In this document: in pieces, positions 13,829 to 25,464 of the stretch
Layout of the letters: every line of letters begins with the position of its first letter
How positions within the stretch are numbered: position 1 is the first letter of the stretch
Assembly: GCA_014843695.1 (NCBI GenBank)
Contig: CM026398.1
Coordinates: forward strand, 45,384,601-45,448,600
Origin: Archivesica marissinica
Taxonomy: Eukaryota > Mollusca > Bivalvia > Venerida > Vesicomyidae
DNA length: 64,000 bases
Direction: 5' to 3'
Made by a program: the position numbers and the translations under genes
The notes under the pieces: model-generated
What the model was told of the DNA's origin: nothing
Databases searched by the model: none
What the model saw: the letters and a program-made list of their open reading frames with translations, nothing else

Positions 13829-13960
13829 ATGCATATGATATATTAGTACATATGATATATTAGTACATATGATATATTAGTACATATGATATATTAGTAC
13901 ATATCATATATTAGTACATATCATATATTAGTACATATCATATATTAGTACATATCATTT
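13829..13960. repeat. Short 17-bp AT-rich tandem repeat
   Basis: About eight copies of acatatgatatattagt. The first group carries gatata and the later group catata. The unit length equals that of the neighbouring satellite, but the sequence is different. Confidence 0.9.
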
Positions 13961-14007
13961 CATACATTATTCTATATTTTCAACTTATCATTAGTATCCA
14001 CTCTTTA

Positions 14008-14070
14008 CCCCTTTCAACACTACATACCTCTAAATAGCCAGTCCATGTCAGTTACTTGGTGTTGAATGGG
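14008..14070. mobile_element. Internally deleted TTAA-type MITE, family B
   Basis: Keeps only the two ends of the element seen whole at 19850-20083: it opens with ccctttcaacac and closes with gttgaatggg. The flank is ttca rather than ttaa on the right, so the target site is decayed. Confidence 0.6.
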
Positions 14071-14324
14071 TTCAGCCAAAACTATGTACATTAGTTCAGT
14101 ATTGTTGTTCGGCAGGTTGAAACTACAAACAATGAAGCAAGACAATCACCAGACAAGACCAGACAAGACGACAGCCACCGTACCACTATAATTCAGGCTC
14201 GTTGATGAGAACAGATCTTTCCTTAAAGATGACGACGATATCTATCCTGATAAAGACGCAGCTTGAAATTAGCCACTGCCTCTCTATTTAGGAGCAATAT
14301 GGCAATCATAGATAACAACAGACG

Positions 14325-14480
14325 TGGTTAGCACGCTGTAGTCCAGTGGTTAACACCCTGTAGTCCAGGGGTTAACACGCTGTAGTCGTAGTCCAGTGGT
14401 TAACACACTGTAGTCGTATTCCAGTGGTTAACATGCTGTAGTCCAGTGGTTAACACGCTGTAGTCCAGTGGTTAACACGC
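14325..14480. repeat. 22-bp array built from a SINE tRNA head (A-box region)
   Basis: About seven imperfect copies of gtccagtggttaacacgctgta lead into the head of the family-1 SINE that follows. The unit is the D-arm/A-box part of that tRNA-like head. Confidence 0.8.
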
Positions 14481-14668
14481 TGGACTGGTAATCCAGGTAT
14501 CACAGGTTCGATCCCCCATCTGACCCTAAGAAAATTAACAGTCTTTCAGATGGGAAGTTAAACCGAGGTCTCGTGTCGGTACTTTACACCGTGCACGTAA
14601 AAGAACCAGAGGAGACTCTGTAATGGGTATCTTTCTGTATCATTGCACTATCCTCCACAATCTAAAAT
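14463..14668 (+). repeat. SINE family 1, copy B (tail missing)
   Basis: Plus-strand copy from the tRNA-like head through the conserved central part to ctaaaatgac, where it joins the family-4 body. Confidence 0.8.
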
Positions 14669-14669
14669 G

Positions 14670-14806
14670 ACAGCTGGCTTGCGGACAGTCGATGGGTCTA
14701 CCAAGGTACCCGCCTGAACCTCTACTACTGCTGGGATGGACACCCAGGTTCTTTATCCACCAATCACAGTTAGAGATTCGCAAACTGTCTTAAGCTGTTG
14801 GTTTGA
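14670..14806 (+). repeat. SINE body, family 4, second copy
   Basis: Close match to 4737-4876, including the same junction ttggtttgacttgtgtgtg to a family-1 SINE tail. The shared junction suggests the composite was duplicated or that the tail belongs to family 4. Confidence 0.7.
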
Positions 14807-14810
14807 CTTG

Positions 14811-15027
14811 TGTGTGTTTTACGTTTATTTATCGTCGCTACCGGTTGTCCATATATAAGCGTCGCCTCCTGAAGAGATTAGTCATTTTAGATTTGTGGAG
14901 GAAAATGCAATGATACAGACAGAGACCCATTCCAGAATCTCCTTTTATTAGAGTAAGACGGGTGATCGAACCTGCGACACCTGGATTCCCAGTCCATCGT
15001 GTTAACCACTGGACTACGTATCTGTCT
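14811..15027 (-). repeat. SINE family 1, copy C (internally deleted)
   Basis: Minus-strand copy with the tail and tRNA-like head present but much of the central domain missing (jump from cagaatctcc to ttttattaga). Confidence 0.8.
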
Positions 15028-15117
15028 GTGCTCTCTCCACTACAATATACCATTTTGTAACGTCGTAGCTTTATTTGACGCCAGCTTGCATTTACAATTA
15101 ACAGTAGCTAGTAAATA

Positions 15118-16620
15118 TAACATGCATCTCCCTATAACATACATTTGCCTATAACATACATGTCCCTATAACATACATGTCCCTATAACATACATGTCTC
15201 TATAACATACATCTGCCTATAACATACATGTCCCTATAACATACATCTGCCTATAACATACATCTCCCTATAACATACATCTGCCTATAACATACATGTC
15301 CCTATAACATACATCTGCCTATAACATACATCTCCCTATAACATACATCTGCCTATAACATACATGTCCCTATAACATACATCACCCTATAACATACATG
15401 TCCCTATAACATACATCTGCCTATAACATACATCTCCCTATAACATACATCTGCCTATAACATACATGTCTCTATAACATACATGTTCCTATAACATACA
15501 TCACCCTATAACATACATGTCCCTATAACATACATCACCCTATAACATACATGTCCCTATAACATGCATCTGCCTATAACATACATGTCCCTATAACATA
15601 CATCACCCTATAACATACATGTCCCTATAACATACATCACCCTATAACATACATGTCCCTATAACATACATGTCCCTATAACATACATGTCCCTATAACA
15701 TACATGTCCCTATAACATACATCACCCTATAACATACATGTCCCTATAACATACATCTGCCTATAACATACATCACCCTATAACATACATGTCCCTATAA
15801 CATACATCACCCTATAACATACATGTCCCTATAACATACATCTGCCTATAACATATATGTCCCTATAACATACATCTGCCTATAACATACATGTCCCTAT
15901 AACATACATGTCCCTATAACATACATGTCCCTATAACATACATGCCCCTATAACATACATGTCCCTATAACATACATGTCCCTATAACATACATCACCCT
16001 ATAACATATATGTCCCTATAACATTCATCTGCCTATAACATACATGTCCCTATAACATACATGTCCCTATAACATACATGTCCCTATAACATACATGTCC
16101 CTATAACATACATGTCTCTATAACATACATCTCCCTATAACATACACCTCCCTATAACATACATATCCCTAACATACATCTCCCTATAACATACATGTCC
16201 CTATAACATACATTACCCTATAACATACATGCCCCTATAACATACATCTGCCTATAACATACATGTCCCTATAACATACATATGCCTATAACATACATGT
16301 CCCTATAACATACATCACCCTATAACATACATGTCCCTATAACATACATCACCCTATAACATACATGTCCATATAACATACATCACCCTATAACATACAT
16401 GTCCCTATGACATACATCTCCCTATAACATACATCTGCCTATAACATACATGTTCCTATAACATACATCTCCCTATAACATACATCTGCCTATAACACAC
16501 ATGTCCCTATAACATACATCTGCCTATAACATACATGTCCCTATTACATACATCTGCCTATAACATACATGTCCCTATAACATACATCACCCTATAACAT
16601 ACATGTCCCTATAACATACA
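15118..16620. repeat. 17-bp satellite, inverted arm, about 88 copies
   Basis: Units such as ctataacatacatgtcc are the reverse complement of the 6412-13792 satellite. Variants gggaca and ggcaga (read on the other strand) dominate here but are rare in the first array, so the two arms have been homogenised separately. A stray unit is at about 17041-17063. Confidence 0.97.
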
Positions 16621-16642
16621 ACAACAACAACAACAACAACAA
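16618..16642. repeat. (CAA)n microsatellite
   Basis: About eight caa units directly abut the end of the inverted 17-bp array. Confidence 0.9.
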
Positions 16643-17100
16643 TATTTATTCAACATTAAGCAAAATTACAGTGCTTCTAGTCTATTATAAATAGGTATAT
16701 AAATATAACTTGTAATGTAATGACAACATGAAACATGAGTCCACAGTGAAGATTATCATAATTATCTTAAAGAGAAGCTTAGTTTGTTTTAGTATTCATT
16801 AGTATTATAGTTCAAGGAATATTATTGATTTGATCTAACTCTTTTCGGACTTTACTGGCAAAATATATGTATTTTGATAAGTTTGAGATTTCCTTTTTAT
16901 TTCTTGACATCATAAGTTTATCAAATTTATTTAAAGTTGGCCAACTGCAATAATACGGCTTTATGTATTTTTTTTCGTATATCGGTGTACACTGTGCATA
17001 TTAAGAGAAAGTGATACTCATTTTCGATTGTTCTTAAGTTACAAAACATACATCACCCTATAACGCAGTCTGATCATGCTATGCACAGAACAACATTTGT
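16643..17100. other. AT-rich unique stretch
   Basis: No gene or named repeat seen apart from one isolated 17-bp satellite unit near 17041. Confidence 0.5.
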
Positions 17101-17105
17101 ATAGA

Positions 17106-17400
17106 TTACTATAGGCTGTCCGATGAGCACAGCTAGCACGCTCGCTTCGCACCAATGCATACACGGGTTCGATCCTCGGACCGGGAAATATGTGAGATGG
17201 TACGGTGGTCGCAATATCGGACATGTGGGGTGTCTCTGGGTACTGCGGTTTCCTCCAAATCAAATGACCACAAATACATTGCTGGAGAACGGTGGTTCTA
17301 CCAGGGGTGTCCGTCCGTTCCAGAAACAATGATCGAATGGGCAACCCAGGGGTCTTCCTCCGGAGGGGGATACATGAGGGGGATATAGGAGGGGGATACA
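17106..17400 (+). repeat. SINE family 5, tRNA-derived
   Basis: Starts with a tRNA-like head (gatgagcacagctagcacgc, B box acgggttcgatcct). A body with acatgtggggtgtctctggg and gcggtttcctcc follows, a pattern common in invertebrate tRNA SINEs. A body fragment of the same family lies on the minus strand at 19108-19230. Confidence 0.7.
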
Positions 17401-17656
17401 CAGGTAAATAACAAATATTGCCATAATTATGAGTATAGATAAGCAGAAATGATAACTTAGCTGTTCTTCTACATGTTCTTTCCACAGAAAAGTGTGCTTT
17501 CTTTATGAAAATTCCTACACTAGTGTCAAAAATAAACATAATAAATTTAATTGTTTTGAAATAAAATGTTTACCACATAAAATGAAAATTTGACAGCCGA
17601 TAACTTTTTTTGTGAAGATATGCACAAAGATGAAATTTTGTAGGGAAGTTCCTTAA

Positions 17657-18127
17657 AGCGACATTACATCACAAAAAGCCCAAACAAATTCCATTTTTCA
17701 CGTATAAATGCATTGCTACTGCAAATTCTTCCACTAACATTGAATCAATAAACATGTAGGATTTCATATAACGGTCATCCACACTCCTAAATTGACGTTT
17801 GTTTGTAATTGGAGTCAATACTAAACTCGTGATATTGGCGTTTAGAGATAATTTAACTAAGATTAGTCTACAAATAAATATGCATAGGCACACATGTGAA
17901 ATATAACGGTAATTTTGTATCATAAATCTTGTTACTCAAGATACGCGCCTTGTATTACGCATGGATGTCGACCCTATTTACATTTTTTTGCTATGTCAAC
18001 AAACCGCGTATACAACGTTTGCTTAGTAGTTAAAATACTCAGAGGCAAGTATTTGGAAAGAAAGTATACCATATTATAGTAAATTACATTCTGCAGAAAG
18101 TTGTGTTTTTACTGATGTAGTGTCGCT
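17657..18127. mobile_element. TTAA MITE family A, complete copy
   Basis: A 471-bp non-autonomous element with inverted ends agcgacattacatca / tgatgtagtgtcgct, flanked on both sides by TTAA (17653-17656 and 18128-18131). TTAA duplication is characteristic of the piggyBac superfamily. There is no coding capacity. Relatives lie at 33786-34262, 39528-39700 and 56939-57435. Confidence 0.85.
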
Positions 18128-18131
18128 TTAA

Positions 18132-18432
18132 ACATTCCCGTAGTCGTGCATAACGTTACATGTTATGATCAGCATCGAAGTAAATATATATGAGAGAATA
18201 TTACGAAACTCCTTGTTTCGCAATAAACCGTGCCGTTTCAGCTGTGATAACGGCATTAAAACCGGACGATTAAAGGTATAATATCATCTCCAGACATTGC
18301 ACTACAACATTACACTGGTGACTATTTTCTATTTTATTAATTTTACCCAGTTAAATAGCTTACCCATCACAACAGCAACATATTTTAGTTGAAACGTCAC
18401 TTAATAGAATATAAACTGGTGTTAATCAACTG
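18132..18432. other. AT-rich spacer
   Basis: About 300 bp with no recognised gene or repeat. Confidence 0.5.
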
Positions 18433-18443
18433 CTTGCTTTATT

Positions 18444-18677
18444 AGTTTATACAAATTTATTTTAGCTCGATTGCGAAACAAGTTATTTCAACTTATATAA
18501 ATCACTCTCGAGACCTCATTCCTGATGGAATCCATCGCCACGAGGGAGAGAGAAGAGGCAACGTGGAATTTAAATGCCTTGCCTAAGGGCACAATCGTAA
18601 CGGCTCCAGTGGGGCTCGAACTCCGGACCTTTCGCACCTGAAGCGAACGCGCATCCACTGCGCTATCACGACTTCCA
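18444..18677 (-). repeat. SINE family 3, full length with TSD
   Basis: A 234-bp element flanked by the 11-bp direct repeat cttgctttatt (18433-18443 and 18678-18688). On the minus strand the tRNA-like head reads ggaagtcgtgatagcgcagt with a perfect TTCGC/GCGAA anticodon stem and B box gagttcgagcccc. The tail ends in aaatttgtataaact. Confidence 0.9.
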
Positions 18678-18732
18678 CTTGCTTTATTAAAGTCGCAACA
18701 ACCACAGCTTACCCCATATGGCGAGAGAAAGA

Positions 18733-18751
18733 CTCAGTGTGTGTATGTGTG

Positions 18752-18783
<32 letters not shown>

Positions 18784-18834
18784 TGCGTGCGAGCGTGCGT
18801 GCGTGCGTGCATGTGCGTGTACGTGCGTGCGTTT
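18733..18834. repeat. (GT)n and (GCGT)n microsatellite
   Basis: Runs of gt followed by gcgt units, directly joined to a family-1 SINE tail. Confidence 0.95.
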
Positions 18835-19106
18835 ATTTATCGTCGCTACCAGTTACCCATATGAGCGACACCTCCTGAAGAGATTAGTTATTTTAGATTT
18901 TGGAGGATAGTGCATGATACAGACAGAGACCCATTCCAGAGTCTCCTCTGGTTCATTAACATGCACGGTGTAAAGCACCGATACGAGACCTCGGTTTAAA
19001 GTCCCATCTGAAAGACTTTATTTTATTAGGGTCAGGTGGGGAATCGAACCTACGTACCATCCCTGGATTACCAGTCCAGTGTGTTACCACTGGACTACAG
19101 ATCCGA
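18829..19106 (-). repeat. SINE family 1, copy D
   Basis: Full-length minus-strand copy with head, central domain and tail. Confidence 0.85.
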
Positions 19107-19107
19107 C

Positions 19108-19230
19108 TCAGTGGGCCACTCCGAGCAGTATTTGAGGCACGGTTGTCGTGCACGGACGAGCAGCCCGGGTAGAACCACCGACATACCGCAACTCGGCTTG
19201 GTAGCTTCCGCACATGAACTAATTCGTTAC
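19108..19230 (-). repeat. SINE family 5 body fragment
   Basis: On the minus strand it contains gtggttctacccgg and a diverged form of the 3' body at 17280-17340. Confidence 0.5.
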
Positions 19231-19413
19231 CACCAGTAAATTCGAGCCTATATCGATGGCGGACACATTATTTTACGTCAACGGCATTAGCAAACCCGCC
19301 ACAGAGTCTCCAGCATTGTCATTATATCATATATCATAATACATATAACACAAAACGGTGTATATGTAACTGACAACACACAACATATTATTTAGTTTAA
19401 CCATTTTATTGCC

Positions 19414-19446
<33 letters not shown>

Positions 19447-19845
19447 AGACTATATTTAACGAGAGAACTCGTTTGAACAATTAAGTCAATCTACCACGTA
19501 AATAGTAACCAGAAAAAATATTTCATAGGAAATAAGATATAAGCTGCAAGAACTAATACTTACATTCATGTATAATTATATATTATCAGTTTATTAGGTT
19601 ATTGGTCTGTTCTTTGCACCACCTGATATATAACGCTTTGAAATGTGGAACAGAATGTGCTGTTTTGATGTGATAAGGGAGGGAATTCCACATGTGTGAC
19701 TCTGAATATAAAAAAGATTTCCTAAAAACTTCAAGTAGTTGGCTTAGGAGGATAAAGTTGGAGATTGGCGGATGGTGGCAGGTTTTGAGTTATATGCATA
19801 TAGCATAATCAAATGGGTTGGGCAACACGTTCTAACAACATTACA
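19231..19845. other. AT-rich spacer with an (AAT)n run
   Basis: No gene seen. A perfect aat run of about nine units is at 19419-19446. Confidence 0.6.
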
Positions 19846-19849
19846 TTAA

Positions 19850-20083
19850 CCCTTTCAACACCACAGACCTCTAAATAGGCGTACAAAAAGTGTAGATCCA
19901 GATGAGCCGGCTCGTGATGAGCCGTCTCATCAGGATCTGCACTTTTTGCCAGTAATATTACTATTTTTAGAGAAAAATTACCCATTTTGATAAATGAACT
20001 GGTCCAAATGTAATTTTCTTATTAATGTATTGGTCTAAAAATATGATGCACCAGTCCATGTCAGTTACTTGGGGTTGAATGGG
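19850..20083. mobile_element. TTAA MITE family B, copy 1
   Basis: A 234-bp element flanked by TTAA (19846-19849, 20084-20087) with imperfect ends ccctttcaacacc / ggggttgaatggg. It contains a strong internal hairpin, gatccagatgag paired with ctcatcaggatc. A second copy is at 21281-21518. Confidence 0.85.
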
Positions 20084-20123
20084 TTAAGCTCTTCCCATAT
20101 TATATCACACATGCCTATTTATT

Positions 20124-20404
20124 TCAAAAATTGACCGAGCCACATTCGCTACAGCGGCGTTGGTAGTAAGACGCATCTCCGCTCCCAGAAATAATTTCAG
20201 ACGGGCTATTATACGCTGTAATATTATATAGACTACAGTCTAGGCTAACAGATCCAAAAACAATACTATTGCATGTGCTATCTAAATTGCAATCTGCCAC
20301 ACATTGGTTTTTCGACGATTGTCCACTGCCTCCAGTGTTGGGGGCACCAAATGAATAAGAGTCCAGCTGGATCCATTCGGTACTGCTAAAGCCGTTCTTG
20401 CACT
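20124..20404 (-). CDS. Terminal exon with PAN/apple-like domain, stop and poly(A) signal
   Basis: Last exon of the proposed modular gene. The acceptor (taattatag) gives a phase-1 start, matching the LDLa exons upstream. About 92 codons follow, with a PAN/apple-type pattern: ECKNGF near the start, then NQCVADCNLDSTCN, later LDCSLYNI and a closing YYQRRCSECG. PAN domains bind proteins or sugars outside the cell. The TGA stop at 20124-20126 is followed at once by AATAAA (minus strand, 20118-20123), which supports a true 3' end. Assignment to PAN rests on cysteine spacing only. It could also be another small cysteine-rich module. Confidence 0.65.
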
Positions 20405-20854
20405 CTATAATTATACACACATTTGTTTTCGCCGTTTCATTAACTCTTTGTACGCTAATAAAACAGTCAACTAAGTTATGCAATTTCATTAGAAAAGTGT
20501 CGCAACTTTCTAAGGAAGTTCCATGTCATATTTCAAGAATGTTCAGTTACAATACATGTACTTACAACAATACACATTTAATGAATTGTCGTCTGCTACA
20601 AAATACAGATTACAAAGAGATAAATACAGGTAGGCTACTAGCCTGGGTGCCAGTCTGTCGATTTTTCACTTTTTAACTTCTGGCAAAATGACTTTGATAT
20701 GATCAGAAACTCAATACGGCCCAATTAATAGTCTCGGTGTTAAAAAATATTTATTTGACTGACCAGGCAAAATATATCGACGCCTGTTCCCAGGTTAGTA
20801 GGCTACACATAACATATACGTAGGATATGATGGTTATCATATCTACTACAGTGG
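20405..20854. other. Intron sequence with no recognised feature
   Basis: AT-rich sequence upstream (on the minus strand) of the terminal exon; no repeat recognised. Confidence 0.5.
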
Positions 20855-21137
20855 TGTTACGTTTATTTATCGTCGCTACCGGTTGCCCATATGAGCGACG
20901 CCTCCTGAAGAGATTAGTCAGTTTAGATGTTGGAGGATAGTGCATGATACAGACAGAGACCCATTCTAGAGTCTCCTCTGGTTCTTTTACGTGCACGGTG
21001 TAAAGCACCGACACGAGAACTTGGTTTAATGTCCCATCTGAAAAACTGTTAATATTATTAGGATCAGACGGGGGATCGAACCTGCGATCCCTGGATTACC
21101 AGTCAAGCGTATTACCACTGGACTACAGATCCGTCTG
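20855..21137 (-). repeat. SINE family 1, copy E
   Basis: Full-length minus-strand copy with head, central domain and tail. Confidence 0.85.
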
Positions 21138-21280
21138 TATCTGCTACAGCAACGGCTAGCCTCTAGCACATTTGATATTGAGTTACACATATCTTAGGCT
21201 AGCCTGGGTTCCAGTACGTAAAAATAGTTCATTTGTGATTTAACTTAATGAGTAATATGAGTGATTATTCTGTAGCTTAA

Positions 21281-21518
21281 CCCTTTCAACACCACAGGCC
21301 TCTAAATAGGCTTATGAAAAGTGTAGATCCAGATGAGCCGGCTCGTAACGAGCCGTCTCATCAGGATCTGCACTTTTTTGCCAGTAATAATTATTACAAT
21401 TTTTAGATAAAATTACCCATTTTGATAAATGAACTGGTCCAAATGTAATTTTCTTATTAATTTATTGGTCTAAAAATAGCATGCACCAGTCCATGTCAGT
21501 TACTTGGGGTTGAATGGG
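21281..21518. mobile_element. TTAA MITE family B, copy 2
   Basis: A 238-bp copy flanked by TTAA (21277-21280, 21519-21522), closely similar to 19850-20083, with the same internal hairpin. Confidence 0.85.
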
Positions 21519-21644
21519 TTAATGGAGGATTTACTGCCCGCTAAATAGCGAAATTCCAAAACTTGTTTCATCAAATATCTCTTTACAGCAAAATTCCAAA
21601 ACTCGTTTAATAAAATATGATATGAAATCACGAGTGTAAGATCC

Positions 21645-23075
21645 TTTTTATTACATTGCCATATTGGTATTTATTACATTGCCATATTGGTATTTATTAC
21701 ATTGCCATATTGGTATTTATTACATTGCCATATTGGTATTTATTACATTGCCATATTGGTATTTATTACATTGCCATATTGGTATTTATTACATTGCCAT
21801 ATTGGGATTTATTACATTGCCATATTGGTATTTATTACATTGCCATATTGGGATTTATTACATTGCCATATTGGTATTTATTACATTGCCATATTGGGAT
21901 TTATTACATTGCCATATTGGTATTTATTACATTGCCATATTGGTATTTATTACATTGCCATATTGGGATTTATTACATTGCCATATTGGTATTTATTACA
22001 TTGCCATATTGGTATTTATTACATTGCCATATTGGGATTTATTACATTGCCATATTGGTATTTATTACATTGCCATATTGGGACTTATTACATTGCCATA
22101 TTGGGATTTATTACATTGCCATATTGGTATTTATTACATTGCCATATTGGTATTTATTACATTGCCATATTGGTATTTATTACATTGCCATATTGGTATT
22201 TATTACATTGCCATATTGGTATTTATTACATTGCCATATTGGGATTTATTACATTGCCATATTGGTATTTATTACATTGCCATATTGGTATTTATTACAT
22301 TGCCATATTGGGATTTATTACATTGCCATATTGGTATTTATTACATTGCCATATTGGTATTTATTACATTGCCATATTGGTATTTATTACATTGCCATAT
22401 TGGTATTTATTACATTGCCATATTGGTATTTATTACATTGCCATATTGGTATTTATTACATTGCCATATTGGGATTTATTACATTGCCATATTGGTATTT
22501 ATTACATTGCCATATTGGGATTTATTACATTGCCATATTGGTATTTATTACATTGCCATATTGGGATTTATTACATTGCCATATTGGTATTTATTACATT
22601 GCCATATTGGGATTTATTACATTGCCATATTGGTATTTATTACATTGCCATATTGGGACTTATTACATTGCCATATTGGGATTTATTACATTGCCATATT
22701 GGTATTTATTACATTGCCATATTGGGATTTATTACATTGCCATATTGGGATTTATTACATTGCCATATTGGGATTTATTACATTGCCATATTGGGATTTA
22801 TTACATTGCCATATTGGGATTTATTACATTGCCATATTGGGATTTATTACATTGCCATATTGGGATTTATTACATTGCCATATTGGGATTTATTACATTG
22901 CCATATTGGGATTTATTACATTGCCATATTGGGATTTATTACATTGCCATATTGGGATTTATTACATTGCCATATTGGGATTTATCCCAATATTTATTAC
23001 ATTGCCATATTGGGATTTATCCCAATATTTATTACATTGCCATATTGGGATTTATTACATTGCCATATTGGGATT
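21645..23075. repeat. 23-bp array, about 62 copies
   Basis: Unit tatttattacattgccatattgg with essentially one variable base (ggtattt or gggattt). Early units mix both forms; the last stretch is nearly all gggattt. All three plus-strand frames are open (460-500 codons) because the unit has no stop in any frame. The predicted proteins are hydrophobic repeats of PYWYLLHCHIGIYYIAI type and are taken as by-products. Two units near 22978-23040 carry an extra atcccaat. Confidence 0.97.
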
Positions 23076-23094
23076 TAATCATATTTTTGAATAA

Positions 23095-24240
23095 AATAAC
23101 GCTGCTAGTTTCAATTTGGCGCAAATTGTTAATCAGGTTGTTTGGGATATAGAAGTTCAGAATACGGTTGTGACGTTGCGTCAGAACATTATAGCCTACA
23201 ACGTTGCGATTAGTTGGTACACATAGATATAAATCATTTCCAGCGTTTTCGGAGCGTTATATTCTCCCACTTTGCAGTTAAATATCGATATATTTTGAAA
23301 CACTTAATATGAAATTATAATTAGAAATGTCCAGAACTGACGACAGGTAGTTTGTTATTTAGAGGCTTCGGCCCATCAAACGGTGTTTCTTGTCTATTAT
23401 AGTGCAGGGCCCTATGACATTCCGTGCAATTGGAATGTTTATTATAGATCATGTTTTATCATGTTATATGGATGGTAAACTATTTAAAAAAAAGTTGGTT
23501 CCAAATTTTTTGGACCATAATTTATGTGTTTAAATGCAAATTAGTATGACGTCATAATGGCACTTTTTGATTAACTTTAAACAGGGATAGCTCGACTTCT
23601 GTTTGAGATAGGATAATTATGTTGGTGTCTATTACCATGTTTTGTGGGTTATGGAATTCATTTATCAGCACTATAATGTAGGATGATTTATTATATTATT
23701 ATTATATTATAATTCAAGATAGCTATTAACTAATGTGTTGTTATTAACTTTTCATATGGATAATACAGAACAGAACAGAACTTTTATTAAGACTTGTACA
23801 TGGTACATCGTCAAATACATATATACAAATATATATGATGTAAATATATACAACACTTTTATCGTGGTCATGTGGCATATAGAATCTGATAATAATAAGA
23901 AAATGCATCTAATTATGAGGATGAACAATAATTAGTGCTGATATTGGATTTATGTCATATTATTTTAGAGTGTTATTTTAATGTCAACTGCTTTATTATA
24001 GAATAGAAGACAACTTGATTCATCAACAATTACATATTTCTCATGACTACTCACCGTTCTACATGTTTAAAGTGATAACTATTGCTTTCTCAACTAATTA
24101 TTGAGGTCTAGAATGTAGCATGTTATATCAATCTGCATCATTAACGCTCGCCCACATGGTTCGCCGGCGGCGAGGGTAAATAAGCTCAATCATCTTTGGT
24201 CAACTAATTAGTGAATTCTATAATTTAGCACTTTATATCA
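23095..24240. other. AT-rich intron-like stretch
   Basis: No exon or known repeat recognised over about 1.1 kb. A small open frame at 23735-23935 has no recognisable features. Confidence 0.5.
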
Positions 24241-24820
24241 TTCATATGTCAACATCACTAATGACAACATATATGTCCACTGCATCACATACGTCGTCGT
24301 TGTAGTTTTGTTTATAGTCGCCACCGCATAAATGCATTTGGGCGACTGTATTCTCTAAGTTGTTTGTGTTGGTATATCTAAGATGCTTATGTAGACGTTC
24401 GTTGAAGGCAACTTCTTTCCTCGCAGGGTGATAAGTCCTGTGTGTTTCTTCTTTCGTAACGGTCCTTTGTAGGGCCACCCTCCTCACTGTTGGTCACCCC
24501 GCAGCAGCATTTATACGGATCTGACAGTTAGACATCTGGTCGTCGATTGTCGCAAGCGAGTCTACGGTCACTACAATGTAGATCGGGGGAGCGTGGATCC
24601 ACGACCGTTGCCGCTCCCTCAGGTCCGCCATCTCTTCTAAACGCCGGTGGAGAAAGATCGAACGTACCAGTGTTCACCTCAAACACTATCTAGAAGAGAC
24701 GGCAGATCTGTCCTGATGTGCCATAGCCGTGGATCCACATACCGGGGAGATTCCCCCTTCGCAAGATCGACGACCAGAAGATCCCAGTATCCTACGCTGC
24801 TGCTGCGGGATGTGCACCGG

Positions 24821-25033
24821 TCACGACGTGCACGTCATGAGGAGATCGACCGGCACTGCATCACATCCCTCATTGTGCTTATTTATACATATTGTGTCAC
24901 ACATTGTGCACATGTCCGTGCACTGACGCTTATATTTTCTGCACGAGCAGTTCGTAGAAGAACAGTCACCTTTGCGCGTGCACATTACTAGTTGTAACAC
25001 AGCTTGAGGAGCCGGTTTGTTGACTGACGTCAC
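24821..25033 (-). pseudogene. Cysteine-rich fragment, CXC/tesmin-like
   Basis: A 70-codon minus-strand frame with KGDCSSTNCSCRKYKRQCTD and a further CTMCDTIC, spaced like the CXC (tesmin/TSO1-type) cysteine cluster. Such clusters also occur at the C-termini of proteins encoded by some mobile elements. No neighbouring domain was found; the surrounding 24.2-25.1 kb is more GC-rich than its flanks and may be one decayed element. Function unknown. Confidence 0.35.
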
Positions 25034-25229
25034 TGGCTGTATACGTGTGCCTTACTCGAACCTTGCAATGTCTGGTCGCGATCTGTGGTAGGTAGAGCAA
25101 TGCCACGCTGCGTCCAAGTGATTGCAACATAATTGGCTCATTTCATCATTTCGTTTAGTGCAGCCTTTATAGGTAGTAGCTTCTTATCAGTAGTATGCTG
25201 TTTGCTGAATAAATACCAGCATATTGCCT

Positions 25230-25230
25230 T

Positions 25231-25306
<76 letters not shown>

Positions 25307-25311
25307 CACAC
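25230..25311. repeat. (CGCA)n then (CA)n microsatellite
   Basis: A long run of cgca units passes into ca units. Confidence 0.97.
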
Positions 25312-25464
25312 CGTTTACTTCCTGTTCCGACCACTAGTGATGAAGATATGCAGAGATAAGTATAGCACCATAGAGCTAACACGAGTACTTTAGTATCTGG
25401 AGATTGTATACATATAGACTATGTACTCCGTTGGGGCAGCATCACATGCATGTAATAGCATACG

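Noticed and set aside
21656..23152. Three 460-498 codon hydrophobic open frames
   Set aside because: A stop-free 23-bp unit keeps all frames open; splice signals and conservation are absent.
24647..24991. 114-codon plus-strand frame, Arg rich
   Set aside because: Lies opposite the cysteine-rich minus-strand frame and has no recognisable domain.
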